DNA of 64,000 nt from Phoronis australis (GCA_002633005.1 NMRA01000062.1:419981-483980), one strand, 5' to 3'; shown: positions 45,708 through 57,477, numbered from the stretch's first letter. Translations and numbers: made by a program. Notes: generated from the letters alone by a model not told the origin.

Positions 45708-45899
45708 TTCGCTACTATTCCCTCACTACTGTATTCGTACCTCATCAATGTGGTCCCTATAAACTGATCGCTTCGAGCCCCATTCCAGCATTCACCCGAG
45801 TCATTAAACTAATTTGCGCTCTTTCTATGGTCTGTGAGAGCGCAGGGCTATAGGCAATATCTTTTTGGAATTTAAGGTGTCAAATTGCAGATCACACAC

Positions 45900-47000
45900 T
45901 ACACAAAATATTTTCTTACTTCATAAAAACGGACATTCTGCAAACAGATTTTACTAAATTCATTTGCCACTGAATATGGGTGCAAATATTTATAACTAAG
46001 CTCTGGTGTCTGATGCAGCAATTATAAGCACAAGTAGAATTTTGAATATGGCAGCTGTAATTTGCGGAAATTATCAAAAACAGGAGGTAAATTCGAAAAT
46101 AATCTACACGTAACGCCGTAAGGAAACTAAGAGCAGAAACAGTATTTGGAATAGTTGTGTCCATTATTTGCATACAATATGAAAATTCATCATGCAACAA
46201 CTTGCAAACTGATTTCACAGAAACATGGGTAAAGACGATAAAATAGTTAATTTGGGGTGCCTGGTACATCAGCTACAAACAAAAGTAGAATTTTGAATAA
46301 TGGCTGTCTTAATTTGCATATATTATGCACATATTAAGCAAATTCACGATGTATCCACCAGCAAACGAGGTCCATCAAATTCACTGACCATGGAAGCATG
46401 GGTAAAAACATTAAAGTAACCTGTCTGCAGTGCTTGGTAAGGGAGCTTTAAGCAACAAATAATTTTGAATATTGGTGGCCTTAATTTGCATTAATTATGC
46501 AAATTTATCATGCAACAACATGCAAACTGATTTCATTGAACTAATTGACCATAAAAACATAGGTGCAAATATGATAATTCACCTGTGATGATTGGTACCA
46601 TAGAACAAGTAAAATTTTGAATAATGGCGGCCTTAATTTGCATAAATTATGCAAATTGACGATGTATCCACCCAAAAACTTTCATTATTAAATTCATTGA
46701 CCATGGAAACATGGATGAAAGCATCAAAATAACCTGCCTGCATTGCGTGGTAAGGAAATTATTAGCAAAAATAGAATTTTGCATAATGGCGGTCTTAATT
46801 TGCATAAATTATGCAAATTGACAATGTATTCACCTAAAAAACATGCACTATTAAATTTTTTGACCATGGAAACATGGATAAAACGTCAAAATTATCTGGC
46901 TACAGTACTTGGTAAGGAAATTATAAGCAAAAATAGCATTTTGCATAATGGCGATCTTAATTTGCATATTTTAAAAAATGCTATTGGTCACCCCCTAAAT
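45900..47000. repeat. Right arm: ~150-180-bp tandem monomers (about 6)
   Basis: 'GAATTTTG(A/C)ATAATGGCGG' with 'CTTAATTTGCATAAATTATG' recurs around 46059 (weak), 46310, 46481, 46633, 46797 and 46957, with mean spacing near 165 bp. 'TTGACCATGGAAACATGG' and 'CTTGGTAAGG' are also repeated. It is the inverted counterpart of 43660-44330, with about two more units. Confidence 0.85.
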
Positions 47001-47234
47001 CATGATTAACTATGCCTAGGCTACATGAAACAGGAAAGAAAAAAACTTTATCCGGCAAATCCAGATTAAGTAAAAAACAGCATTTGGCTCCCAGACTATA
47101 TCACTGATCACTGCTTGCGAGGTTACCAGGCTCAAAATTGTAATTTAACAAAATTATTAATGTTTTGAATAAAAAATATTCTCTTTGGACTTGCCATATG
47201 ATAACGAGGTAAATGAACATGTCTCTTCAGGTCG

Positions 47235-47300
47235 TTAAAATGATACAAAGCATTGTTTTGATGATTTCAACCAATCCTCGTTGGTTCAACGCAGACGGAT
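47235..47300 (-). mobile_element. TTAA-flanked MITE family R1, copy E (truncated)
   Basis: 'TTAAAATGATACAAAGCATT' then 'TGATGATTTCAACCAATCCT' is the R1 right end in inverted orientation. Only about 60-100 bp remain. Confidence 0.65.
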
Positions 47301-47637
47301 AGCTGGGATGTCTGCTTCAAGTGAACTATACCTGTGAGATGACAGCTTACGCCAACTGAAAGTGTAAAAATATGGATTGGATAAACTAAGCTAGCGACCT
47401 ACGACATACTTGAGACAGGTAGCTCAGCTCGTACCTATTCGTTTGCGCTGGCTCTAAGGTCAAGATTCGTTTTATTATGATCCAGTTTGAGGAAAGTTCA
47501 TTTTATTAGGGTCATGTTTTAAAGATATATTTTGAAAAGGTGAGATTTTTGTGCCCATTGTACACTGCCTTTAGGGCTGTTTCAAAATCCCAAACACAGG
47601 TACCCCAGTTTCTGGTGGCTGGGGACAAATGATACAC

Positions 47638-48206
47638 AGGGTGTCCAAAAATGTACTCAGACTTCAAATACTCCGAGATCCGTCAGGACTTTCCTGAAGT
47701 TAATGAACACTGCGTTTAATTTGATTCAAATACTTAAATCCTCTTTGATGTACTATTTATGAAATTAAAGGTACTCTTTCTACATCATATTAGTTAAAAA
47801 CGTAATAGAACGCAATGTAACGCAACTTAACTAAATCGAAATAAAAACACAAATAATGCTCATTCAATACAGCTCCAAATATGTACAAACTTAACTAGTG
47901 AATTTAATATGAAATTCTTATTTTCATGTTAATTTTTTAAGGTTGCACCACCACCTAAAATGGCCGCCGTACTGAGTGACAGTTTTATGGGTACTCTCTA
48001 ATCTACCACCATATGTTATGAGTGAACGAAAAGTAAGCAAAACACAAGGTAGGCTGAAAGTTATGAAAGATGTATTTTAGTTATATCGTTCAACTGACGA
48101 AACTGATCCTGTGTTTCAAATTTTTGAACCTCTAATCTTGTTCCCAAGTCAATAAACAAAGCATTTATTGTCATTGAAACCGTGAGTACATTTTTAGGAT
48201 ACCCTA
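47638..48206. mobile_element. Mariner-like MITE, ~570 bp
   Basis: The left end 'AGGGTGTCCAAAAATGTACT' and the right end, complement of 'AGGGTATCCTAAAAATGTAC', form inverted repeats. The right subterminal sequence ('GACAATAAATGCTTTGTTTA', 'GACTTGGGAACAAGA') matches the fragment at 19239. No coding frame was found inside, so it is a non-autonomous copy. Confidence 0.75.
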
Positions 48207-48499
48207 TCGAGCAGTCCGAATTTCATCTACATCTTTGACTATTACAAATAAAAAATTTGATATACAATTTCAAAAAAGAAACGGAAAAGGAAACGAAAGA
48301 TGACTCCATTATACCTTAGCAGAGAGATGCTGGAGAAATATAGTTTGTAATTCCTAAAATCGTCTTCTTGAATTTAAAAATCCAGGGAATAAGTAATATG
48401 CTGTGCAAAAACAAATTTTCTCTACATTTTCGCATTACGTGTGTGAATGATTAATTTTCAAGTGCGTTTAGACGACCTATTCTGCAAAAATGGGGACTT

Positions 48500-48668
48500 C
48501 CTAGGGGCGGATCCAGGATTTTGATTTGGGGGGGGGGGCGCCAGGGAAGAGCATTAGACAGGATTTTGCCAATCAGACATTCGCAACCCGAACTGCAAAA
48601 TGGACTCTGGGAGAAATTTAGGGGGGCCACGACCCCCTTGCCCCCCTCCCCTAAATCTGCCACTGCTT
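48500..48668 (+). repeat. Repeat R4, copy b
   Basis: Starts 'GGGGCGGATCCAGGATTTTG', has 'ATTAGACAGGATTTTGCCAA', 'AAAATGGACTCTGGGAGAAA' and ends 'CCCCTCCCCTAAATCTGCCA'. It aligns with 2151-2325 over its whole length. 48669-50119 shows no supportable gene. Confidence 0.8.
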
Positions 48669-50119
48669 CCAACAACAGCTGAATCTCCTGGCCATGGCCC
48701 TCAAAGGAAATATCAAACACCTGTAGTTGACAAATATTCTTCACTGTAAGTTCTTCTTTTCTCGACTGCCACGGTTTAACCATCACGATAGCAAGTTATT
48801 GAGGGAGTTATATGCTTCCCGACCCTCGCTTCCCACGGCCGCGCAAAGGTTTTTGTCAGTAAGCTTATTCCTTCTGATATCATTGTATTCACACATTGTT
48901 GTTCAGTCTCATGATTCTTGTGTACTACAAATAATCATCTGTTATCATGGTAAAAATCTACTGATGGCAAATCCGCTCACGCTATTTGTATACCTATTTA
49001 GCCTTATAGCCGACGCAGCTGAAAAAGATGTGTGTTTCCACAACACCAACAGCTAAAATTGGCTGAGATAACAATATAGATTTTTTGGACATTCAAGTAA
49101 AGGTTTACCCTCTGAAGCAGTACGTAAGAAAGAAACCTAATCCAGAATTTCCCGGTACAGACGAAATAATGTACATTCTGGAAAAAAAATGAAAAAAACC
49201 CAACGCTATAGAACAAATCTATAAGCCTGTACTCAACTCGAACCCCATAGCAGTGTTCCGAATACAAGGACAGTTGATATTTTTCTTGTGTTTTCTCGCA
49301 AATAGCCATGATTTGTACCCCATTTGACAGACTAAAACCATCCTATGAAAATATTGAATTACATAACAAAAAACAGCCCGTGTTGCAAAGGTTATGACAG
49401 ATTACATAGGTCGAAATAATGTGTTTCCTAATAAAATTTAAAGGTGTACTGCCTTTTATTCGAATACTAGCCTAATTGTTGGGAATTTACAGTAAGTTTT
49501 GACAAGTGCGTTGTTATTAAATGTGTTGTGTATGCTGTTTTCACAAAATTATCCATAATTTCAATCTAGCACATTCAAAGTTTGAGATCCAGGTATTTTA
49601 TTCATATTAGAGGCACATGTAACAATCTCTCTATCTGTAAGTGAACTTATACTCAAGGACAGCACAGTTACCAAAGCTCGAAAAATAAAATCCTAAAAAC
49701 GAAAAACAATAGTATTGTGTTCATTAATAAATCAGGAATTCTTATATGAAAACCATGTTTAAGAACGATAGAACAGGAGTTTGAAAATAGTAATAGCAAT
49801 TTGAATATTTATCTTAGAGTCAAATTATTTAATACCTTTTCTAAAAAATTCAACCATTTTAACTTGAGCTATTATAGAACCTTTTTATACATTTTGAAAA
49901 GACATATAAAGCAGTGACTGTTATTACTATTAATTAAACTGTATACAATGTATGCAATAAAACAAAAGCAAGAAAATGACAGACGACATAAACTCTTTCA
50001 TCCCAGTGTAGTTCTCAAATTCTCCGCTCCTACTGATATATATGCGCGTATGCACTCAAAAAAGTCGCACTGGTTGCTGCTTGAAATCTCCATTGTTTTT
50101 GATATCAAAGATCAAAGGT

Positions 50120-50365
50120 AACGTTTTCCATGTAAGGGAAATGTGCTACGTCTTGCCAAGCTAAATTAGGCGAGGTGCTTTGCCGTCTGGAAGAAAAATC
50201 GACGAAGTGGGGAACAGTAGGCATAACGTTTTTTGAAATTTGAAGCTAAAGGAAAAATACTTTGACATCAATAGAAATGCAAAGTCTTTATGAACAAACC
50301 GTGACCAGTATGACTTCTGTTTAGGTGGCAGAGAACTTCTTTGAATGATACATTCAGTTTGTTTT
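50120..50365 (+). repeat. Dispersed repeat R9, copy b
   Basis: Contains 'AAAAATACTTTGACATCAAT', 'AAATGCAAAGTCTTTATGAA' and 'GGTGGCAGAGAACTTC', aligned with 8880-9125. Confidence 0.6.
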
Positions 50366-50970
50366 TCTCATTCTATGAAACTTTAAAGTTTCTTGAGCAA
50401 ATAAAATAAAATATAATATAATAGGCGTGTCCGTAAAGCAAAACTTCTAAACGCCACGTATTTGAAACAGACCATGTACCGCCAATGGCACCTAAGCCGG
50501 CACTAGTCACGAGGATGACCACATTAAAAGATAATACTGAAATAACGCAGTGGTATTCGTAATTTATGTAATATCGCTTGACTATGTTGTCACGCATTAA
50601 ATTAAGCAAACAAAAACGACCCCTATTAAATCATTGAAAAGCAGTCTGGACATAAAAAAATATTTCAATTCAAAAATCACGAAAATAAGATAAAGCCTCA
50701 GGATGGATTCGAACACAGGTTGTCGACCACGGCAACGTAGTGCAAATTGGAAATCATTATTGATTTCCAGTTCAATGACACTTCTTTTGGTTACATTATA
50801 CATAAATGTTACTGTAAGTTCCTTTTTAGTCTAGTTAAATTTTACCTATCCCGGTATCTATTAGACAAACGCATACATCTTATCATGTCAATCTTTATCT
50901 TGATGTTTGATTTGCATTGTTGTATTGTCAGTTCTTTATATTTTTGGTATTTGTAATTTGTTACGCCATC

Positions 50971-51125
50971 TGGGCTAGGTTGCACAAAACTTCAATATTA
51001 TCCGCTGGATAAGTTTGATTGTTGCATGACGTCAGGTGCATTGTTCAACAATAACAACGTGGCGCGTGAAAATGCGACGTCATTGTTGCCATGCGGCATA
51101 TAACTTTTATGCAACTGGGCCCAGT
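50971..51125 (-). repeat. MITE-like repeat R2, copy b (inverted)
   Basis: The best preserved R2 copy. The ends are 'TGGGCTAGGTTGCACAAAAC' and the complement of 'TGGGCCCAGTTGCATAAAAG', an inverted repeat. The interior has 'TATCCGCTGGATAAG', 'TGCATGACGTCAGGTGCA' and 'TTGTTCAACAATAA', themselves near-palindromic. Confidence 0.8.
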
Positions 51126-52139
51126 AGTATCAATGGATTGAACTTCTCGTATACATTGTGAGGGGTCTGTGTATTCGTTTAGACAAGAATATACCTTTGA
51201 ACCCCAGGGGTCACTCATATTGACAAGGTGGCCTCGTCAGCGAACCAAAATTGCGAATAGAGTGTACCTACTCAGCATTAACAGGATTCAACTAAAAAAG
51301 TCCCCTTAAATCCCATTTTAGCCCCGTAAAAGATTTCTACCTACCAGCAGTAAGCGAGGCTATTAATTCTCATCATTGCTCAAAATTCTTGGGTACACAT
51401 TCAGATACCACATTCTTATGTCCGGGGGTGATCCCCCAGGAAACAGAAGCGCACAAACCTACTCACACTCCTCCAAACAAAAGGCAAGAAAACATAACCT
51501 GCTTGGTAATAATAATATGATCTATGTTTACAAAATTTATTAGACGAAAGGCAATTCTGATGGGCGAAGATTCAGTTATGCTCACATTTTGGAATTTGCT
51601 GCTTGCGTCGAGGCATTTTTTCTTATCTATAGCTATTTTAGTTTGTAACATAAGCGATAGAAGTCGCCGTTGTTTTCTAACAATGCTGATTGACCTAACG
51701 CTTCCGTTTTTTGATAAAAAATCCGTTTTTTTGGCCCGGGTTTTTGGCACATATATGTAAGTTCCTTTTCAAGATTTCGACCTATTAAGTAAACAGATAA
51801 AATTTGATAGCTTTATCTATCCAAAGAAAAAAACGCAAAGTAAATGTCCTTCAATTGTCCATTAAAAAGAGAACAAATCTCCAATAACTAAAGGTCGGAG
51901 CGAGAAACTAATTATTGCTCCAGATAGCGCTTTCCGAGATCTATCCGCATGCCGAATTTCAGGAATATCTGTCCAGGAACGCCGGGGATACGGCAAGAAA
52001 ACTCAATTAATTAAGAGCATTCACGGGAAAATCTCGAATAAGTCGAGAAGGGTAAGTCGCAGGCAAAAAGAGATGGCACATTTCCGATAGCCCGTGAAAT
52101 AATCTATGCATAGAAAAAAATCGCTTGTATAACCTTCCT

Positions 52140-52320
52140 TCGGCAAACCAAAAATAGCAACAAGTAAAAATGGCCACCACAGTCATATGTTGCGTCTAAT
52201 GTCAACCAAAACAATGCGCTTCGTTTCGTTTATATGGCACACGTTATGTGTAAATTTCATGACAATAAGACAAGAAATGAGACTTGTAGCCCGCAAACAA
52301 AAAAAAAAAACTTGACGACC
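52140..52320 (+). repeat. Dispersed repeat R10, copy b
   Basis: Aligned with 41700-41935 through 'AAAATGGCCACCACAG', 'CACACGTTATGTGTAAATTT' and an A-rich run. 51126-52140 shows no gene beyond short overlapping frames near 51463-51760. Confidence 0.45.
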
Positions 52321-52384
52321 GATTAAGATGAATAATAATAAAAATGTTTTTTCATGTCTATTACTAAGGTTATCAAAATGATAC

Positions 52385-52470
52385 CAGATACATGTATGAT
52401 CATTGGATTGGAGGCTGCAAATGAGCCCAGATACATGTATGATCATTGGATTGGAGGCTGCAAATGAGCC
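52385..52470 (+). repeat. 43-bp perfect tandem duplication
   Basis: A 43-bp segment starting 'CAGATACATGTATGATCATT' is present twice in a row without visible difference, implying a recent duplication or an assembly effect. Confidence 0.95.
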
Positions 52471-53000
52471 GTTCATGCTCAGTGTTATAGACGAAGCATG
52501 ACTGTGAGCAAGTAGTGAGCATCAGGTTTAGTTTCACCACACTTTTTGCTGAGGTATAACCCAGATCTCAATTAGTTAACAAAGAGTTCCTGTTCACGCG
52601 ATATGCATAACTTACTAGTTGGGAGTGAAGTTAGATTGTCATCATTTTCACGAAAGACTGGAGACAGCTGGCTTACGTTATGTAGTAAACGAGATTGTAC
52701 CCCGGGGTAAAAAGAAACTTACACGATTAAAGATGACAATGCTTGGACTGTTTTAAGTTCCAGTGGTAAACCCATTTCATAAAAGCAAATCGGCAATAAT
52801 TGGTTTTTTAAATGATTGAGGGTAATGACGGGTAATTATATATTCATTAGTAGCTCTTAGCTGTACAGAAAATACTGTACATCACGATCGTACAGGTTAA
52901 TAATAGCTCAGTCTTTCAAGTTTTCATAGTGGAGACAAATTTACGTTATCATAGATAATTTATCCGTAGTTAAAACGAAGTTGAATAAAAGAAGTTTATA

Positions 53001-53265
53001 TTAACTCTCAATGCCAATTGAGAATATGTTAAAGAAATTTCTAAATGAGTTGAAAGTTTTTGAATTTTTGTGATAATTTTTATGAAATAAACATCAACTC
53101 TCAATCCATAATGAGAATATGTTGAAAAATTCTGAATGAATTCAAATTTTTGATTTTTTGTGATGATTTGAAGAAGTAAACGTCAACTCTCAATACCAAA
53201 TGAGAATACGTTAAAAATTCTAAATAAGTTAAAAGTTTTTGAATTTTGTGATGATTCATAGAGAT
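53001..53265 (+). repeat. ~91-bp tandem repeat, three copies
   Basis: Units begin 'AACTCTCAAT' at 53003, 53096 and 53185 and contain 'GAGAATATGTT', 'AAAGTTTTTGAATTTT' and 'TGTGATGATT'. Each unit opens with a small inverted repeat (CTCAAT..ATGAG). Confidence 0.85.
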
Positions 53266-54020
53266 CTCAAGATTATGTAGAACGGTCAGACGCTTAACGG
53301 ACACAATATGAGGAACAATAGAACGGTACAAGAACAATTTTGGGAGTCAATGTTGTATGGAGCTTTTAATGAAAACGTTGTGTCATTACTTTTGAATAGT
53401 TTGAACTCCATCTGTCACTTAGTTGCCCAATCATACATCTACTTTAAACCAAGGTCCCTTTGTAAACGGCTAAAATTTTCGGGTTTCTCTTTGGATAAGG
53501 CGATAGATACAATTTCTGCATTTAAAACGCTTTAGTATGCAGTTGGTCTGGTATAATCATTGTCACGTTTTTAACCGTGTGTGGGTGGGCGCAGGTTGTT
53601 ACAGACCGGTGCTAATAGCTTTCGGTGCGAAGATTGACTGAAGATAGGTTCGAGTTAATCCTTTATTAATCCCGTCCGTACGTTCACAAGCCTACTCAAA
53701 CAAAACGTCCGACGTAATGTTCTCTTTATGCTCCAGCCAGTGTTGCGAAGCCTTGACTTGTGTTGAACTTCTGAGATAAGTTCAACAACTGTTACACTCG
53801 TTGATTCAATAACCTGCTGTCTCTATAGCTGGCTCTCTATTGACTATCGCTGTAACTGCTGATTCTCTTCACTGCAACTCAACTGTAATCTCCTGATTAA
53901 CTTTCTTGAACTCACCGATCAACTGACTTGATCTTCCGACTTGATCTCCCGACTTGATCCTCTCTTGAATTGACTTGATCTTCTTGGACTCAACTGACTA
54001 ACACAAACCCGTGCTTGTGT

Positions 54021-54027
54021 ATTTATA
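54021..54027 (-). promoter_or_regulatory. TATA box (TATAAAT)
   Basis: Complement of 'ATTTATA'. It lies directly downstream of the heat-shock-element cluster and about 350 bp before a minus-strand AATAAA. Confidence 0.55.
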
Positions 54028-54040
54028 GCCTAATGCATTG

Positions 54041-54241
54041 TTCTGGAACTTTTCATCAATTCAAGCACATTCTAGAACTTTCCTGAATCTACCCGACCAT
54101 TCTACAAACATGTACTAGTCTCTAGAATATTCCAGACTGCATTAATCATTGTCATGTTAGAGTCTTCTAGAAAGTTCCACACTATACTGCAGTAAACAAA
54201 TTACATCATCACTATTCTGACCTCAGTCTTCTAGAAACTTC
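54041..54241 (-). promoter_or_regulatory. Cluster of five heat-shock elements upstream of TATA
   Basis: Alternating TTC/GAA at two-base spacing occurs at 54229-54241 (TTCnnGAAnnTTC, perfect), 54165-54177 (perfect), 54120-54132 (one mismatch), 54070-54087 ('TTCTAGAACTTTCCTGAA', four perfect units) and 54041-54053 (one mismatch). This is the HSF1 binding consensus. The TATA-like sequence begins 14 bp beyond the last one. The two distal elements lie in a ~62-bp direct duplication (54163-54222 and 54227-54285). Confidence 0.75.
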
Positions 54242-54437
54242 CACACTATTTTGTAGTAAACAAATTACAACATCATTGTACTTAACTCAGGGGTCATGCC
54301 AATCAAACAGAATAACAAAACAAAACAATACAACTAAAAATACTGTCAGACTATATTCTGAAAATCATTAAAAACTAATATAGGCCTTTCAAATGATATA
54401 TCTATTACGCAATTATCCTCTATAAATAAAGTTTGTT

Positions 54438-54445
54438 ATTATTGC

Positions 54446-54478
<33 letters not shown>
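54438..54478 (+). repeat. (TTA)n microsatellite
   Basis: About 13 ATT triplets. The isoleucine run in the minus-strand frame across it is an artefact of this repeat. Confidence 0.95.
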
Positions 54479-54479
<1 letters not shown>

Positions 54480-55199
54480 ACAATAAAATACCGTGCGCTA
54501 TTTTTCAGGTCGCTCAGATTAAACTTTCGTAGGGTGTATTGCCCGAAATTGCAATACATAAATCCGTGATAAACTTTCATTTTGAGAATACTCACGCGTT
54601 TCTCGCATGTTTTCAGTGTTGGTTTTTCAGCCATTGGCGATATGTTTACAAATGACTATTTATTACACTATCAAATAACAATTGTGTACTATTTGGAATT
54701 ATTAGGTTTTTTATGTGTTAACACTTGTTTGTAAGTGTAGAAGTTGTGGCGTTTTCTTTAAAAGCGCAATTTATTTACAAAATGTGTCTTTTCCTGATTA
54801 CAAGCAGTTCTCCAGCAAGTCATTGGGTGGCACTTGATACAAATTTGAATATTCACGGTTTCAATGAGACATAGCATCTTTAAATTTTTTCTGGCAATTG
54901 TAATTTCGTTATTGTATGGAGTGATAACTCATTACTATCCTTCGCAATTCTTTAACGCATTTTCACGAGCCAAATGCGTTTGTTATTGGAAGCGACTTAA
55001 TCTGCACTATGGACGTGGCAAATCTTGATTGGCCATTTTTAATTTTAGGCATTTCAATTTTCGACGGGTCTGGCAATTTAAAAACCCAATATTCTTTAAA
55101 GCGGCGTGGAAAGCAAAAATACCTAGCAGATCGTGTCGAATCTACTTCTTGAGGTTGCTAACGTGAGAATTATTCACTCTGAATAGTGCAACACGCACA

Positions 55200-55370
55200 G
55201 ACTAAATAAATACTTCAGTTCCAATGCCGAACAGATGACAGATTATTTTTTTGAAATTCGAAACAATAAGAAAAATGCTTTGACATCAACACAACTTCAA
55301 CGCCTTTGCGATCAAACCGCAAAAATACCTGTTGAACAGTTTGATAACCACTTCAAGTAGTGCAATCTAG
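55200..55370 (+). repeat. Dispersed repeat R9, copy c
   Basis: Has 'GAAAAATGCTTTGACATCAA', 'CGATCAAACCGCAAAAATAC' and 'CTGTTGAACAGTT', aligned with the R9 copies at 8880 and 50120. The flanks, 54480-57460, show no supportable gene. Confidence 0.55.
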
Positions 55371-57470
55371 GACGCTTTTTACGTGCTATGTCCTTAAAGT
55401 TTGGGTAGGTTGGTTAAAAATGCGCCCTTAGTTTCATCATCGAGGGAAAAACGTGTCTCAAAGTTTTACTTATCATGAAACATCAATTATCCACAAAATT
55501 TTTGGAAACTGTTTTGATTTTGAAAGGTGGTACTTGCGTTTCCTGTGGGTTATTCGCTTTTTACAAGACACTGATGTTGATTTAACCAAGATAGTCCAAG
55601 TTTCAATTCACCGACGATGACGTCTTCGACACTACTTTAACATTAAATACATGTATTTCAACTTCACGGCTGTGTTGTTCTTTTGATCCATTCAACGAAA
55701 CTAGCGTCATCGTAAATAGCTACAAGCCAACTTTTAAAATTGATATCAAAAGCATGTAATGCAGGCACAAAACAATACAGCAGCAAAAAGTGTTTCTCAG
55801 AAAGGCTATTTCTTCAGCAAATTCCATTACAATTAATAAACACAACTGTTTTGGTCTGTATGCCGAAAAGTTGCATCCGCGTGTGATTTAGTCGACAAAA
55901 AGCTCTGGTGTATATAAACGTAGTCACAGGTTTTCCAAAAAAACATTAGACAATAAAGTCCAATGACTTGTTTCTGTCGTTTCATCTGTTTTTGTAGTTA
56001 ACGACTCTTGTATGGTTTCTTCTTTGAAGTTCGCTTGACAAAAAGAAAATGTATCGAATCAATATTATGGAATGAAACAAATGCGGTCCTATTTGGCGGA
56101 GGCATAGATTTTTCGGAGTCTGTAGCCAAGGCCTTCGTAATAACGAGTTGAAACCATTTCGATTAGATTTCAGCAGGTTAAAAAATTTCTCTTTAACCAG
56201 TTTGACATAAAATCTATTTTTTCTTGCAAGAGTTAACGTTACGTATTTCAACCTGTTCATTCAAACCAGTCTATCTCTAAATTATCTGTAGTTTCTTTAA
56301 CTCATCTTTGTTTCTGCTTTAAGACATTTGCATTCTTTATCAAAGCAATGTTTTAGTTTAAGGTTTTTAATATGTCTTTTATATAAACCTGTTACACCGG
56401 TACCTTGGGACAAGAACTGCTTCCGTGAGGCTCAGTTTCTTGAAAATTTGGCGATATCTCCAAAGTCTTTACGCGATATCGCCATTTATTACAAAAAGCA
56501 CGTAATCACACTTGCTTCCTCACGTGACTATCCTGCATTTCGGAAAGGGCCCTAGCAAGCAAACGATAGACCTTATTCACGTAGTCGCCATTATAAAAGT
56601 AAGCATCTTTTTAGGTTTGAAAAACAATGCATTTGTGATATAAATATGAACATGGCATGCCAAAAAAAATCACACTTTGCACTGTGATTAAGCGCGGAAT
56701 GGATTGCTTTTAAAAGGCTACAAAGAGGCTCACTTTTAAAATGGCGACTGCATGAATGAGGTGTATAGACTGTTGAAACGACTCAATTTTCAATTCGATG
56801 GAAATATGTCTTAAATTTAAGGTCATGTTTGATATTATCAACAAGCCTGTGCACTCAGCAAACTGCTATCTAGAAAACCATAGATTTTAACTAAGTAACA
56901 GTGTATATTTCTGATAGTAAAATGATGTAGAAACTGTTTGTTTGCCATTCTGTTAATAATTGGGTCACATGACAATGTCTTTTTATTGAAGCTTAGCAAA
57001 AAAAGAAATGTACATTAATAGCAAAACAACAGTTTCGATCACACGATTAAACTTGATTTGATATAAATTTCAAGGTTTTCTAAAGAATCGTTTTGTCTTC
57101 ATTTTGTGCAACTTTAAAGATTTTTCCTGAAAATCATAAAAGTACCATTTTGATAGCACCTCACCTAAAAGTGGAACATTTTGAAAGCAAATTTCAGCGT
57201 TCGTAAACTTGTCTTGTTCGGAAGTATATTGAAAGCTTCGTTATCGAATAACAAAGAAAGGATGTTTCCGATGACGTGCGATGAACATGTTTCTACTCGC
57301 AATTGTACTAGGTTCCGCGTTGACTCCTGTTGTTGTGCGTACTTTCTTCAGACGTTGACAACTTCAATTACATGTTCGGTAAACTAATAAGAACAATCCA
57401 CTAATGCCATTCAGTAACTTACACTGTCCACCAATGAGCGTCGAAGATTTCTGCAGCACCTCGAGGAAGC

Positions 57471-57477
57471 TTATAAG
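57471..57477 (+). promoter_or_regulatory. Possible TATA box of GPCR paralog 3
   Basis: 'TTATAAG' about 65-70 bp upstream of the ATG at 57541. The segment from about 57430 ('GCGTCGAAGATTTCTGCAGC', then 'GTTGCAGCAACAACA') resembles the upstream flanks of the other two receptors. Confidence 0.3.

Larger units (their letters stand above)
43546..47098. mobile_element. 3.55-kb palindromic DNA transposon with tandem-array arms
   Basis: The outer ends are inverted repeats, 'TAGTCCGGGAGCCA' on the left and the complement 'TAGTCTGGGAGCCA' on the right, continuing through 'GTTTCATGTAGCCTAGG' and 'CATGATTTAGGGGGTGACC'-type sequence. They are flanked on both sides by TAT (43543-43545 and 47099-47101), a likely 3-bp target duplication. 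Inside each end is a tandem array of ~150-180 bp monomers pointing inward, about four on the left (to ~44330) and six on the right (from ~45900). The core holds a decayed minus-strand gene with XPG-like motifs. XPG-like nucleases and 3-4 bp duplications are, to my knowledge, features of Academ transposons, so an Academ-related origin is my inference. Confidence 0.75.
53560..54295 (-). mobile_element. LTR-like promoter unit, minus strand
   Basis: Read on the minus strand, this ~735-bp unit has, in order, a cluster of heat-shock elements (54241 down to 54041), a TATA box TATAAAT (54027-54021), about 350 bp of downstream sequence with short internal repeats ('ACTTGATCTTCCG', three variants near 53925-53960), and AATAAA (complement near 53671-53676). 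TATA then AATAAA at this distance is the arrangement of an LTR. The low-coordinate end reads, on the minus strand, '..AACGTGACA'. I found no second copy, no primer-binding site and no convincing target duplication, so a solo LTR is likely but not proven. Confidence 0.5.

Noticed and set aside
43660-47000. Regular repeats with spacers, resembling a CRISPR array
   Set aside because: Repeat units are ~165 bp, the intervening sequence is also repeated, the two arms are inverted, and the genome is animal.
50690-50780. tRNA-like B-box (GTTCGAATCC) on the minus strand
   Set aside because: No pairing T-stem, no acceptor stem and no convincing A-box; at most a decayed tRNA-derived scrap.
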